Position numbers and translations under genes: made by a program. DNA of 64,000 nucleotides from Phytophthora quininea (Eukaryota > Oomycota > Peronosporomycetes > Peronosporales > Peronosporaceae): positions 124,001 to 188,000 of the forward strand of contig JAAVTG010000614.1 of NCBI GenBank assembly GCA_011947345.1, in the 5' to 3' direction. A model generated the notes under the pieces. The model was not told the origin of the DNA, did no database searches, and was given only the letters and a program-made list of their open reading frames with translations. Below, piece by piece: positions 22,461-33,877 of this stretch; within the stretch, counting starts at the first letter, position 1; each line of letters opens with the position of its first letter.

Positions 22461-22857
22461 CATGTCCCACACCATGTGTCGCACTGACTCTAATACCAAG
22501 CCAATCAGAGTGCGTATGTTTTTTCAGCCAATCAGAACATCATCATCATGAATCTTTGGAAAATTTTGAGAGCGCCTCGTGTCAGACATCCATTCGAGGT
22601 TGTTTCAGCTGTAGCGCTTTTGCAACTACCACACGGAGGTTTATTCCGTTGCGTGTCGGGTCAATGCCCACGCATGTGCTGATGTCTCCGTAGTGTAGGA
22701 ACACCAACTCGGTGGCTGGTGGTGCTGGCTCAGCGGCAGGCTCATCTCATCCTGGCTAGCACGTCTTGGCGACATGCGGGGAAGCGGGGGATTTTGGAAT
22801 AGGAGGTCGCTGTGCAGTCCTGGGACATTTACCTATCTAACATAAAATCCTTTTCTA

Positions 22858-23031
22858 ATGACTGAGAAAGCATCCTCATCTGGGAGCCAGAGCGCGTGCG
22901 ACCGCGACCTGCAGCGGCGATTGGACCGCCAAAAGGCATACTACGCCCGCAACGCAGAGACACGCAAGGCCTACCAGAAAGCATATGTTGCAAAGAAGTG
23001 GGTTACTAGGTTCAAAGACGATCATCAATAA
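22858..23031 (+). CDS. Small basic ORF, 57 aa
   Basis: ATG 22858 to TAA 23029-23031. The product starts MTEKASSSGSQSACDRDLQR and continues with a strongly basic, tyrosine-rich helix containing RQKAYYARNAETRKAYQKAY, a periodic pattern (K-A-Y repeats about 11 residues apart) as seen in charged tandem-helix proteins of mobile elements and large viruses. AATAAA overlaps the stop (23027-23032), a fitting poly(A) signal. It is convergent with the primase relic on the other strand, the two being separated by a 21 bp phased A-rich array. Function unknown. Confidence 0.45.
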   Translation: MTEKASSSGSQSACDRDLQRRLDRQKAYYARNAETRKAYQKAYVAKKWVTRFKDDHQ

Positions 23032-23044
23032 ATATTACGTATTC

Positions 23045-23255
23045 ATTAATAAAGGTTACACGTCATTTATTGAAGCTTATAAACTCTTTATACATGATGA
23101 TTTCATAGCAGTAGGAGCTTCGCAGTATCAAGTGTAAAGAAACCATAAGCATTATTGCAGAAAGCATAAAAATGAAATAGTCCGTTTTCTAAAGGTTTTA
23201 TAAGCTGACATGAAGATTATATATTCATACATAAAGGAAGTGTAAAGGTCGCTAG
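23045..23255. repeat. A-rich array with 21 bp phasing
   Basis: AAAGG or close variants occur at 23051, 23072, 23136, 23157, 23191, 23212, 23233 and 23243, mostly at 21 bp steps (gaps of degenerate units between). The same phased motif recurs at 34734-34794 and 39486-39680. It fills the space between two convergent genes. Confidence 0.55.
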
Positions 23256-23289
23256 GTCAGTACGTAGCCTTTACCTTCCAGTGCGTCTA

Positions 23290-24590
23290 TTTATTAGTTC
23301 TTGCAGGAAATTATTTGTGGACCGTTGCTTGAGCGGGCTCTTGTCTCTGGAAAATTTTAGTCCGAGCGTCTCGCGCACTTCCAAGACGCAACCCCGCGCT
23401 CGGAGTTGAACATGAGAAATAGCGTGTTGTCGTGGTCGTGTACACGGTCGCAGATCGAGCATCTGCTCGGTGCGTAGCGATTCACAAACATTGCTGAGTG
23501 GTGAAGAACGGACGTGTTCACGTCGAAAACGCGCGGGTCGTAGTCTGGGATGGATGTTGATGGCACGCAAGGGCCTCCTTCACAAAGGCTGGGTTGGCGT
23601 CGCTGCCGTTGTAGTTTGACGCGCGAGCCCCTCTGTATCCCTCTGTGCTAACACTATGGACCGAGAACTGGTCGTCGACGGTGATAACATAGCTCTGACC
23701 GGGCACGGCGTACTCGCGGAAGATCCAGTTTGTTGACATGCCTTTCGTGCGAAATGGCAAGCTCAGCGAGCCGTGCTGACGGTATTGGGTCTCGTCTATG
23801 GCGTCTGTGAGCATGGCAACGATCTCAGGGTTGAGGCCTAGCGCCATTACGTTCTCCAAGAGGCGGTCTCGCTTCACGTCAGCTGCGATAGACGCACACG
23901 ATTCTAGGGGTAACATTAAGTTGGTGATGAGGTGACTGCTCACTTTGAAGGTTCTCTCGTCGAGCGCGCGGTTGCGCATGGTGAACATCCAGTCGAACCC
24001 GCCCACCTCGCTCTCAATATCCAATCCATGTTCTCCCAGAGAGATCAATGTCGCCTCCTTTAACACAACCGCTAGTTTCTAGCCGACGTCCTCCATTACA
24101 ACATCATCTCGCCCTTTACCTAGCTCGTAATTAAATTGCTCTGCTAGATCCATCTGATCGAATGCATCCAACTTCAAGTCAATGTCGTAGAACAGGCGGC
24201 ACCGAGGCGTGAGGACGACCTCGTGCGCCTCAGCCTTCATCTGCAGCCCCCAAACTCAATGAAACGGATGGCGTCCTGGGTGTTGTAGATCCAGTAGAAC
24301 GCTCGCTGTGTGCTTGTCTCCACTCGCAGCAACAGCATTCCTCGATGAATTGGGTGTAGATAAGCATCACCGTCCTTCAATCAATATGTTTCGAACCATC
24401 TACCCACCGCATTCTCCTTCAAAAACGCGTGGCAGCGCGTAATGATCGGCATAGCTCGCTCTATATCTTAACGATGCAAAATCACTTTGACTCTGGTACG
24501 CCCGTTCATGCAATGGCGGGTGCGTATAAAAATAGAAGTGCCGTTTCATTCAAAGTGGTTAGCGTATCGTATGTAACCTACTGAGTCACG
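23290..24590 (-). pseudogene. Archaeo-eukaryotic primase (AEP) relic, large-DNA-virus type
   Basis: AEPs make RNA or DNA primers for replication. Reading the minus strand from 24590: an N-terminal part with HERAYQSQSDFA, then RVETSTQRAFYWIYN, the catalytic hhhDhD motif RLFYDIDLKLD (about 24190-24222), the RTFKVSSHLI motif (third catalytic signature with His, about 23925-23960), YRQHGSLSLPFRTKG (about 23760-23800), and a C-terminal zinc site CSICDRVHDHDNTLF...WKC (about 23390-23460). This order fits the herpesvirus/giant-virus branch of AEPs. Stops (TAG near 24078) and frameshifts (near 24240 and 23570) show it is dead. No helicase partner is seen next to it. Confidence 0.6.
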
Positions 24591-25236
24591 TTAGTTCCGT
24601 CCACGAACAGGCCAGAGTGTTCCCAGCAGTGGGGAATGCTCTCTGGTGTGACCTTGTCCCACGCATCTTGGCACCACTGCACCGCTTCAGTCATGGTGAT
24701 GTTGTGAGCGTCCTTGTCGCCGGCGAGGTAGCGCTGCATTACGGCCTCTGTCTTCGTATCCATTATGTAGTTCTTGATGCACGCTATCACGCCCTGGTCC
24801 ATGGGCTGTATGGCGGCGGTGGTGTTCGGTGGCAGCTTGTGCAGGGTGACGTGCTCTAGCGGGTCCTCAGGGACCACATGTGACGAGGCATTGTCCACGA
24901 GCAGAACCACGTGGCAAGATCTTCAGACGCCATCTGCTTGTCGAACGACTTCAACCAGCGCTGAAAGATCTCAGTGCTCATCCATCCTTTTGTGCTTCCT
25001 GAATATTCAATCGCAGCAGGCTTCTTGGCAAGCCAGTGCGGCTTCGCGGACTCACCGAGGATGGTAATCGACAGCTTGTGAGTGTCGGTGGCGTTCGCCG
25101 CGATCACCAGCGTCACTCGCTCCTTTTTGCTTTAGAGCTGGCGCGCGATTCACGCACAGAGAGCGCCCGGTAGCAGAACGCGGCCTCGTCCATGTTGTAA
25201 ACGTCTTTCGGGTAGTAGTCGGCCAGCACCTTGCGC
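24580..25236 (-). pseudogene. Pogo-like transposase, DDE domain (3' part of a split gene)
   Basis: The minus strand carries VYNMDEAAFCYRAL (first Asp, 25190-25150), VTLVIAANATDTHKL, PHWLAKKPAAIEYSGSTKGW, LLVDNASSH (second Asp, 24900) and IQPMDQGVIACIKNYIM (third Asp, 24790), the DDD triad of the pogo/Tigger branch of Tc1-mariner. Frameshifts lie near 25130 and 24910. The 5' half of the same gene is at 34197-34710: an 8.9 kb hAT element with target duplication AGCACAGC separates them. Confidence 0.85.
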
Positions 25237-25244
25237 AGCACAGC
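25237..25244. repeat. Target site duplication AGCACAGC, left copy
   Basis: Identical 8-mer at 34189-34196 on the other side of the hAT element. Eight-base duplications are characteristic of hAT insertions. Confidence 0.9.
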
Positions 25245-25439
25245 TAGAGAATGTAAAAACTTGGCCTATTCGAATATAATCTGGTTTTTATTCGAATTTG
25301 AATCGAATTGAATCCGCTTCCAAAGTACCGGGTCCATCCGGTTGGTAACCAGTTCTGATTCAGTTTAAACTGAATTTAGCAACGCGTTATTGGTCAAATG
25401 ATTTGGCCAATCGCTGTATAGCTTTTATCATGACTCCCA

Positions 25440-26970
25440 GGAATGATAAGATTTCTTGCGTCCTCTATTAGCTTTTGTCTTTCCGCGGTGTATTTGCTTG
25501 CGGTTCTTTGCCTTGGAGTGAGCAGCTCGAGCTTTTCGACACTGGATTATGAGGTGGTGCTCGAGTTATCGGCCAGCGGCTTTGGCTTGGCGGATTCAGC
25601 GTGTCTTAGTCGCCAGAGCCCCAGTGCGCGTTGGTCATGCTGCTCTTCCTCTTCAGCTTGGCGTCGAGGGTTGCCAACTGCTGCAGCTTCCCGTCGCGCC
25701 GTGCTTTGTCAGTGCTGTTAATTCGAGACGTCGACGAGATCCTACAGTTCGTCCAATGCCGTAGCCATAGCAGTCCGGTCGCTGTCGCTTCCAGAAGATG
25801 AATGGTTTTTAGTGGTGCACAGACCGATCAAGAAGCACCCCCACGGAGAGGGAGCGCTTTTGCTTCATTCTATATCTGACATCGAGACGGATATCGAGTC
25901 GAAGGTCCTACTGCAAGACCGTGGTGAAGACGACCGGAGATCATCAAGTCGGACTGCAGAGACTGCTCTCCTATCCTGTGATTTTTGCGTACGTGTTGGG
26001 GTGTTTCCCTGAACTGGTGAGCATGACATTACTGGGGCGAATGGACTCGCCCTGGCAAAGCAGTATTTATACATCATTTTGGTAGCTATTGGCGTTCGCT
26101 TTGGACAGCTATGGATACATTCTGTTCTAAACCGCATGACGCTGGAAAGCCCAAGAAGCTTGGCATATACCTTCAGAGTAGACTCATTGTACTGGGCTTT
26201 GTATGATCCCTGTATTTCTCGTAGTTGGTATACCGAGGGTTTTTACTGTTGCTCCGGCAGCCGAGCGAGTTGAGGTGGTGGCGTCTGCTGGATGCTTTAG
26301 TCGAATTTTGCTGCCAGACATCCCGTTCATGTATATCTACGAAACGCTTAAGGGGTGCAAGCCCAGAGCGTCGTCATGCACATGGAGTATATAGCTGTTT
26401 CACCTCGTGAACGCTGTTTAGGGCGTGTGTTCGGTATCCTACACGTCGCTGAGCTTTCACCTGTCCGAGACCATCCTTCCGTTGCACAGGATCCCGTTCT
26501 ACCGGAAACGTATCTTTGGATTTTGTAGAGCCAACCAACTTGTGCAACTTGATCTCGTTCCCGATGAGTCATTACCAAGTGAGCGTTCCGTGGGTCGAGG
26601 CGCTGCAAGCCAACACCTATCGCAACACCACCGACAAGCCGACGCTCGAGGTGAATTTCCACTGCTGGGTCGAGGACTTTGCAATGGCCGACAATGCAAC
26701 TGCATCGTGCGCAAGCGCTTTCCCGCTGAGCCCGCCTCCCGTCGCCGCAACCGACACTAATTGCAACGTCTTTGGTAAGCCATCGAGCTGTTCACGCTCT
26801 CGTGGCGGGTGACAGCATCGCCATCGTCAGCAATGACGAGTTTGTACGCATCAGGTACTGGTCCACCACCAACCGTTGTGGGCGCGCCAATTGACCTGCT
26901 ACAACCTTCTGTAGGCAATGCCTACTAGGTATTGATCGGCATTGAGGCCGCCCTACGCAACGGCGATGTC
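25440..26970. other. Cargo region without recognised gene
   Basis: The minus strand at 25440-25780 has short coding-like pieces (KARRDGKLQQLATLDAKLKR; then lysine/arginine-rich RKARAAHSKAKNRKQ in another frame). The plus strand at 26430-26810 has frames such as HYQVSVPWVEALQANTYRN. These may be eroded captured genes, but I cannot name them. Confidence 0.35.
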
Positions 26971-26974
26971 GTCC

Positions 26975-27642
26975 TTAGTCTTGTAAGTAGCAAACGTTGA
27001 GCGAAAAAGACGACAACTTCGGGAGATCTACGTTGTCTAGCGCGTGAAGCATGCTGCGTACGAGCACGATTGAAGAGACCAAGGTTTTGTCGTCCTGGAA
27101 ATTGAGCTGCTCGGCTTTGGTGAGTCCTGTCAGCGAGAAGCCCTCAAGATTGATAAAGAGCTTGAAGAAAGACTCACAGTGCAACTTCAGCATTACCACC
27201 CTAAACACATCCATGGAGTTGACGAAATTCGGGAGGAGTGACGGCTTGATAGCAAGTGGCGGCGCAGTCGAGCATATCTGGTGCGCTCATGAAGGAGCAG
27301 ACGTGCTGCAGGAGGTCGCTGGTGCTGTCGAAGAACAATGGAATGGAACTCTGAGCTGCCATGAAACGACCACGATTTCCGATGGGCGTGTCGTCTTCAA
27401 TGGCACAGAACTTGCGCTTACGTGTGGCAACTACTTGGAGGATCTGCTCGTTGACAAATGCGGCGGCTTCAGCCACTGCGATATTGTTCAGGTGGAGTTT
27501 CACAGAGAGTGCAGACGACGACGAGCATCTGTGGGTTGCGGTATTCCGACGCAGAGAAGGCCCGGTTGTAGAGCGCCAACTCTGCTCGACGGCCGATCTA
27601 CGAGATCTTGGCGTCCACGCGGCCGTACTTGGACTTAGCCAT
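26975..27642 (-). pseudogene. F-box-like gene fragment (cargo)
   Basis: ATG 27642 starts MAKSKYGRVDAKIS, then the frame breaks. The long minus frame (27677-27201) contains NNIAVAEAAAFVNEQILQVV, TRKRKFCAIEDDTPIGNRG and DLLQHVCSFMSAPDMLDCAATC. That last block is an F-box-like pattern (L-P/Q-x-V-x-x-F-L/M-x-x-x-D-x-x-x-x-A-x-x-C). It is followed in another frame by HCESFFKLFINLEGFSL and DLPKLSSFSLNVC, with spacing like leucine-rich repeats. F-box proteins link substrates to SCF ubiquitin ligases. Frameshifts make it non-functional. It lies in the hAT element upstream of nothing else of this type, so it is probably captured host sequence. Family assignment is tentative. Confidence 0.45.
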
Positions 27643-27860
27643 TTTGTCAGGTAACTGCCCAATAGCGTCAGCGTCAATTCTGTCTTGGTGACCGTGTCGA
27701 CGATTTTCTTTAACTCTTATTTGCCGCGAGCTACGTTTTCGTGGGAACGTACAAGACAGTGACAAAAAGAAATAGCATTTTTAGTGATGCAGCGCCAAAA
27801 CAACTAGGAAAACACGCTGCAACGAAACACGCAGGTATGCAGACAAAACGCCTACGACGA

Positions 27861-29993
27861 TCACGCACCGGGGTGATTGAACTTCAGAAACGATTTCAAC
27901 TCACAGATAGCAGTCACAGTATCATCACCAAGACGAGCGCGACGAGCACTAAGAGCAGCACCTGCTGCAGAAAACGCGATTTCACTCGGGACCGACGTGG
28001 CTGTAATAGCCAAGAAATCGCGAGCCATCAACTTAAGTTGTGGATAGGCATCTCCTTTATCGCGAAACAACTCGCACACTTCGCTGCTTTCTTGCATCTC
28101 GCTCACCCCTCCGGCGCGAAGCCATCTCTCTAGCTCTTGCGAAAACGGGGTAACTTCGTTGTAATTGTCACATTCGCTGCCATCGCTTTGCGATGGCGTA
28201 GATGTGTCGTCTACATTGTATTGGACGGCATTCGCGCTATTGGGTTCGACCGACTCGGAGTCGGTCGCTGTCATTTCAGCCACAGCAGCGCCGCCAGCCA
28301 AACTAGCTTTACTCCTTGCCATCAGACCCCGCAATGCTCTCCCCTTCTTCTTTTTGCTGACGGAGACCCTGCTCGTGACTGCATCTGGAGTAGGAAACTA
28401 TCGCGATAATGCTCGTTGAACTCGTCCTCAATTTCACGTTTCACATCATCGATATCATCGATGATCATAGCCAAGTTTTCTTTAACACGAGGATCCAGTA
28501 CAGCCGCTATACGTGCTTCCTTCGTGTATACATGAGCTTTGTATTCGTCGAGCTTCGCTTTCACACAACGCGCGAAGATGCCCGAGTCAGCGTCGGGTGG
28601 ATGAGCGATTACCTCCATTGCATGGAAGGAGACTAGGTATTACACGAGAAGTAGTATCCCGAAAGTCGGATACTACGATGCAGAAAGCATTTCCGTAGCC
28701 TCTTTCATAGGTGTTAGGAAATCGTAAAATGATTTTACAGCTTTCCACTCATCATTATCAATCTCCCGAGCGCGTTCGTCGCCCGGGTGAATGTTGAAGT
28801 CAGTGGATCCATCGTGACGGTCACGAATATGACGCAGGAGTTCAACTATCGAGCGCCGCAAGGTGATAATGCTGTCCATCATTATCCATGTACTATTCCA
28901 GCGCGTGACGACGTCCAACTTCGGGGTAATGATCCTTTCATTGAGATCTCGGCCTACCCGTTCGAGAGCTTCAGCGATTTTCGTCGACTCTGTCAGTTTT
29001 TTCACAATGTCCCGAAAGTGACCAATCGAAGTGTCGACAAAGGGCACTTTGCCAACCCCTCCTTCACCGCCAACTGCAGCACATGAGCTGTGCACCTCAG
29101 CTGAACAACCTCGTGAGCAACTGTAGGGTCGCTTTCCACTCCATCAAGCAATGACACATCCCCTGCTGTTCTTCTCGCGTGTCGATCAAGTTCACGCTGT
29201 AGTCGCGCATTGAGCCGCGTAACTAAAGTGCCATTATTGCTTGCATTATCAGCTGTAATCGTCCAGACCGAGCTCAACAAAGATGGGTCGACGTTTTTGA
29301 CAGCTCGAATGAGGTGATCCGCAAGGCGAGTTCCGGTGTGGGGGTACATGACCCTCATAAAGGCGATGATCACAGATCGCAGCTTCCATTTACTGTCGAT
29401 GAAATGCATCGTCACCACCATGTACCCACGCCGAGCGGGAGAAGTCCACATGTCTGTTGTAATGCTTGCTCGACGGCCTTGAAGTTCTTGAAGAAGTTCG
29501 GAGCGCATCTTAGCTTTCTCGGCTTGCCACTGCTCCAGTACGCGCTTGCGCACAGTTTGTTGGCATGGAACCTTATAACTCGAGCACAGAGCATGACAAA
29601 ATCTTGAAACTCGGGCTGATCAACGACGGCGAAAGGGTACGCATTTGCCACAATCCAAGTAACCAGCTTTTCATCACACACACGAGCATCTACTGCAGTC
29701 ATCCGGCTTGGTTCTTCGAGTCGAGATTTAACCCAACGTGTTGGGCTGTTTGATTCATCGTCATCAGATCTGCTGTATTCATCTGGGTGGTGGCTCTGAA
29801 GATGCAAACGAAAGTTTCCTGTCGATGTACTATTCCAGGTCTGGGCAATACCTTGGCCTTCGCACAACCGGCATGTTGCACCACCAGAAAATCTGTCGAT
29901 AAACTTGTAAACGTCTGATTCATTTTTGCGAGGGCGCTTGGTACCAGTTACCGCCCTTGATGCTGCGATAGCTTCAGTGACTTCAGCTTCCAT
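27861..29993 (-). pseudogene. hAT transposase with BED finger
   Basis: Candidate start ATG 29993. A BED-type zinc finger follows (ATCRLCEGQGIAQTW...NFRLHLQSHHP). Then RKRVLEQWQAEKAKM, ITTDMWTSPARRGYMVVT (first catalytic Asp, about 29430-29470), WTITADNASNN (second Asp, 29240-29270), LRCTAHVLQLAVKEGL, KLDVVTRWNSTW, AVLDPRVKENLAM and the dimerisation block ITATSVPSEIAFSAAGA (27960-28010). Breaks: frameshifts near 29565, 29045 and 28325, and two in-frame stops (28673-28675 and about 28632). Nearly all conserved blocks are present, so decay is recent. It lies centrally in the 8.9 kb element and is the natural source of its mobility. Confidence 0.9.
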
Positions 29994-31029
29994 GCTGCCT
30001 TGGGAGAGCAAAATCCGGAATGATCCGTGGCGGTGTTGACCAGAAGAATGATGACTCGACACTACCTCGACGAGGTACTTCAACCACAGTGCAGCGTGTG
30101 CTGCCAGTGAAGATACGAACGTGCCAACACGCTTTCGGCAAAAGCGAGAAAGTGCTGTCATGAAATGACCACATTCCACCAGATTCTCCTGGCTCACCAC
30201 GTAAATCCCACTGAACAGCAACACCAATAACATCGACATTGTCACCAATGCTCTCGATAAGACATCATGCCTCTATTGTATATTTTTCGGGGGATCAGAT
30301 CGGAAGTGTCGACAAAAGCATATCAACAACTCGCCGCTTCTCATCCCTCAAGTTTATCTTTTGTTCGCAGGCCTTGTAAGTCGGAACAGAGTTCATACCA
30401 AGTTGGACACGACAGCGGCACTACACTCGAAATTCACGTGGCGGGGTTGTATTTGTATACAGCGGCCAAATAACCAGAAGTGGTTGACACGTCTATCTCT
30501 TCGGCGCATCGCACACAGAAGCCGGCTTGCCGTCGCCACCCAGTATAAATAAGCAGCACAAGTTCCCGACCTTATCTTCACTATCACGGTCGCCGCCATC
30601 AAAAGTGAAAAGCTCAGGTTCGAATCAATCCCGGCGCGCACGATCATCACCGCCAATTATCAATGCACTCAGCCATGACGAGAGAATTCGCGTCACCTCG
30701 TGGTTTCCTACAAGCCCACTCGCAATTCACCGGCGCAAATCGACTCACCAACGAGAGTTTCTGTACGCGATCCAGCGGCTTAGCTTGGGCTGCTCAAGTC
30801 CAGCAAATAATTGACGAGCATGCTACTCACACATATTGTGTTGGTCTACAAGCTCTTCGATGAGATATTCCTCCGTTTCCGTAGTTGTTGTCTCCGTCTC
30901 CGTTAGCGGACGGTCAACACGATCGTCCACAGTCGTAATAGCGACCACGTTGTCATGGCTGACAAGGGGAACAAGGTGCACCGGAAGCATCCAAAACTCA
31001 CAAAACCAACTCCTTAATCACTTTCCACC
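29994..31029. other. No recognised gene (inside hAT element)
   Basis: 5' flank of the hAT transposase. Short frames on both strands, no motif recognised. The first 300 bp should contain the transposase promoter; I see no clear initiator. Confidence 0.35.
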
Positions 31030-32403
31030 GCTGACTTGAGTCGGTTCAAGGAGCAAGTTGCTATCATATAATGCATCAGCATCGATAATCTCGGTGTTAA
31101 CTGGAACACGTTTCTTCGGTAGAGCAGGGTATTCAATATCCACGATTTCAACGGTGAAAGAAGAAGGGAGCACAAGCTGCACGTCTAGAAAAAGCGAGAG
31201 TTATTTATTCCAGCTCCCACCAACAGTCCGCCACTCTCTACTCCTTCGACGCCGCGGATCTCAACAAAGCCACCTTCATATTCAACGATGCCGCGCTTAC
31301 TTGCTCGCGTTTGAACAGTTTTCCCATCGAAGAAGGCTTTATTCTTTTCATGCGTCTGGCGCAGCTGCTCACGGAACGAGACATCTTCAATTTCGTGTAG
31401 CCATGTCTAGTCTTCTTCACTTATGAAGGATGACTGCGCAGCCCTGGTGCTGGGTGACTTGCCACTAGTTGCCGCTATGTTGCTAGGTGAAGTATTCTTG
31501 TTCATCTCGAGTTTTCGTTTGCGTCTGCTAGAGTTGTCGTCTTCTTCGTCGTGGGGGGCGATAAGAAAGAGGCAGCATTGTTTCTAGCATCCAGAAGCTT
31601 CTGCTGCTGTAAGATCTCCACCCGCGGTACTGCCTGTCGTTAGGGTTTCCCGGAGCTCATTACTGGACAAGGGGTGACCTCCTCCACTGAGTCCTTCTCT
31701 GCCTTCTAAGGTGTCACCAGTGAAACCACGAGAAAGTTTTCCCGCTTCTCGCCCTTCCTACTTTCGATCTTCGCTACCGATATGGAGCCCTCTGTTAGCT
31801 CCAATTGAGAGACAACAACGGCCTGGGTCATCGCATCGGACTCAACTTGGCTTCAACTTGAGAGTCGGCAGCAGTGTTCTTAACGTAGAAGAGAGTGATG
31901 GGCGGCTGGTTTTTGTCTTGTTTGGCCCTGCAAGTCGCTTTGGCCTTCTTCCTGGAGTGGCTCCAACGAAGCCATGGCTGGCCCAGTTCATTGAACTTGG
32001 CGTCGTCCCTATAGCTGTCGATCTCCTCTTCCACGAGCAGCACTACAGTATAGTGACTACACCCTCCACGATCGATCGTATATGTCCATCATGTGTGGCG
32101 TGTTTTACCAAGCATTATGCCTCCTGCAGTTGGTCCTGCAGCGTGCGTGGAATGTTATGGCACCGCCCTGCGTGCAACATACACCGCCGGCAGCCTTGCG
32201 TGGGCCCACCTTAACTCTAACACACTGTGCACCACACGATGTGGGCTTGCTGTCGAGACGCGGCGGCGGTGGCGGTGGTGAGGTAAGCGTTGGTTTGGAT
32301 ACTCTGGAGGGACGACGCAAATTGGAAACTGAACTATGTTTGTGATGTTCTCTTTGCTAGCTACGACACGCATGTCATGGAGGCGCTTCTTGGGCTTCTC
32401 CAT
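31030..32403 (-). pseudogene. Unrecognised multi-frame gene (cargo)
   Basis: A minus-strand ATG at 32403 opens MEKPKKRLHDMRVVASKENI. Further coding-like pieces follow in changing frames: LVEEEIDSYRDDAKFNELGQ (32040 down), SQLELTEGSISVAKIESRKG (31810 down), REQLRQTHEKNKAFFDGKTV (31390 down), GIVEYEGGFVEIRGVEGVES (31290 down), and LPSSFTVEIVDIEYPALPKK (31160 down). Within it 32105-32320 reads cysteine-rich (CGAQC...GVCC...ARCRTNC). A TAG interrupts near 31410. Same strand as all other genes in the hAT element. No family recognised; introns rather than frameshifts may explain some joins. Confidence 0.4.
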
Positions 32404-32580
32404 GGTGGGTAAGTTTCTTTTTCTTTGCCTATACTAAACCTAAATATAAAATGTTTCCCTTTCCTTTGTTTTCCTATGAGTTGCCTATGAGTGCTCGGCA
32501 CTCAAGTGGCTAGTGCCTGCTGTGCGCTCCTGGCCTCACAAGGCGGGCTGGAGCACGGCGGCCGTGGCACTTGGCCGCTG

Positions 32581-32635
32581 GCGTGCAGGTCAGCACGCCA
32601 GGAAGAAGTTGGCCCGGGCGTGCTGACCTGCACGC
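32581..32635. repeat. Perfect 19 bp inverted repeat, 17 nt loop
   Basis: Arms GCGTGCAGGTCAGCACGCC at 32581-32599 and its exact complement at 32617-32635, loop 32600-32616. It lies 3' of the aminotransferase N-terminal piece, inside the hAT element. It is GC-rich and would form a very stable hairpin. Confidence 0.9.
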
Positions 32636-32829
32636 ACCCAGCCTGACACTTGCGCAGCATCGCAGCGATCTTGTTCAGCTACTCAGAGAGTGGGCGGCCA
32701 GTATGCTCAGGGCTGTAAACCACCAGCACCGTCACGCTCACGTACTCCACCAGGTCGTTTTCCAGGGGCAACCAGGTAGTTTTCTGGCAGCTTGGTCTGC
32801 AGGATCAGTAACATTCCGTTCGCTATCCC

Positions 32830-33240
32830 CGGGTAGCTGTTCGACATCATCATCTCCGTCATTTGGTCGTATTTGATGCCCTTGCATGTCTCCAGGCACT
32901 GCGCGATCAGCTTACACAGCTCCAGTGTGCCCGTCGCGGCAGTGCACTCGACCTTTCCCTACTTCAGCATCTCCTCGCCCGCATTCAGCACGCGCTCCGC
33001 AGGAGCGAAGTCGAGCTCGCCGACGCACAGCGACCACACTTGCTGGCCTTCCACCTCCACCTGCTTCGCGATGCCGTTGATCGCCACCGTTTTGGATGCG
33101 ACGATCTTGCCCAGCAAAGGGTACTGCGGGTACTCCTCCGTCGTCCGCGTTGAACAGAGCGTGTGATGGCCGCATCATTGCTGACCGCAGACGTCGACGC
33201 GGCCGCCGAAGACACGCCACCGGCCACTGGCGTGGATACC
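32830..33240 (-). pseudogene. Aspartate aminotransferase-like, N-terminal half (copy B)
   Basis: Class I aminotransferases use pyridoxal phosphate to exchange amino groups. The minus strand reads EEYPQYPLLGKIVASKTVA, SLCVGELDFAPAERALNAGE, CTAATGTLELCKLIAQCLET and KGIKYDQMTE. This is the start of the family (the LxxGExDFxxP and YTxxxGxxELR signatures), with a TAG near 32960 and Arg-to-Cys changes. It lies directly after the C-terminal half of another copy (stop about 33278), so the two halves are in permuted order, as expected from a tandem pair cut at both ends. Probably captured host sequence in the hAT element. Confidence 0.7.
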
Positions 33241-33277
33241 AACCCAGCTAGTAACTACTCTGGCGCGTCCAGAGCCT

Positions 33278-33877
33278 GCACGATCGTCTCCTGCGGGCAC
33301 GCGAACGAGATGCGTAGGCCGTTCTTGATGCCGAAAACCGAGCCCGGCACCAAAGCCACATGGTAGTGGCGCAGCAAATACTCGCAGTAGTCGTCCGCGT
33401 CCGCTCTTGTCCGCTGTCGCGCCTTTCCTCCCTTCGCAGTACGACACCAGGTCCAGGAACACGTAGAACGCCGACGTCGGGTACGCGAAGCCCAGTTGCG
33501 GGATCGTCTGCAGCCGCTTCACGATGTACTTGCGCTTCGCGTCCATGATGGACAGCGTCTCGGTCATATTCGGCGTCTTCTGCACCACGCACTCCATCTC
33601 GAGCTTGCTTCATCGCCTCCACCGCCGAGGCCTGGCCCACCAAGCTCGCGCACAAGCTGCCCTGCAGGTTTGTGCACACCTGCGTGAAGTACTTGGGCGC
33701 CGCCAGGTACCCGATACGCAGACCCGGCATTGCGTGCAACTTGAGAAACCCGTTCACTGTCAGCGTGCGCTCGTACATCTCCAGCAGCGACGCGAAGCTC
33801 TGGTGCACGCGCGTCGGCATGACCTCGTCATGGTGCGTACAATCGTTCTCTCCGTAACTGGTGACCACCTCTGACAT
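33278..33877 (-). pseudogene. Aspartate aminotransferase-like, C-terminal half (copy A)
   Basis: The minus strand encodes HQSFASLLEMYERTLTVNGF, then KLHAMPGLRIGYLAAP with the lysine that binds pyridoxal phosphate and the RxGY motif, then LGFAYPTSAFYVFLDLVSY, and in a third frame YCEYLLRHYHVALVPGSVFG and GLRISFACPQETIVQAL with the substrate-binding Arg, ending at a TAG. Frameshifts near 33600 and 33410. The 5' end of the gene is missing: the frame starts about 300 bp inside the right end of the hAT element. Confidence 0.8.

Noticed and set aside
25443..25721. Plus frame with a signal-peptide-like start (MIRFLASSISFCLSAVYLLA)
   Set aside because: The opposite strand shows better lysine/arginine-rich coding pieces, and the rest of the plus frame is low-complexity serine/cysteine.
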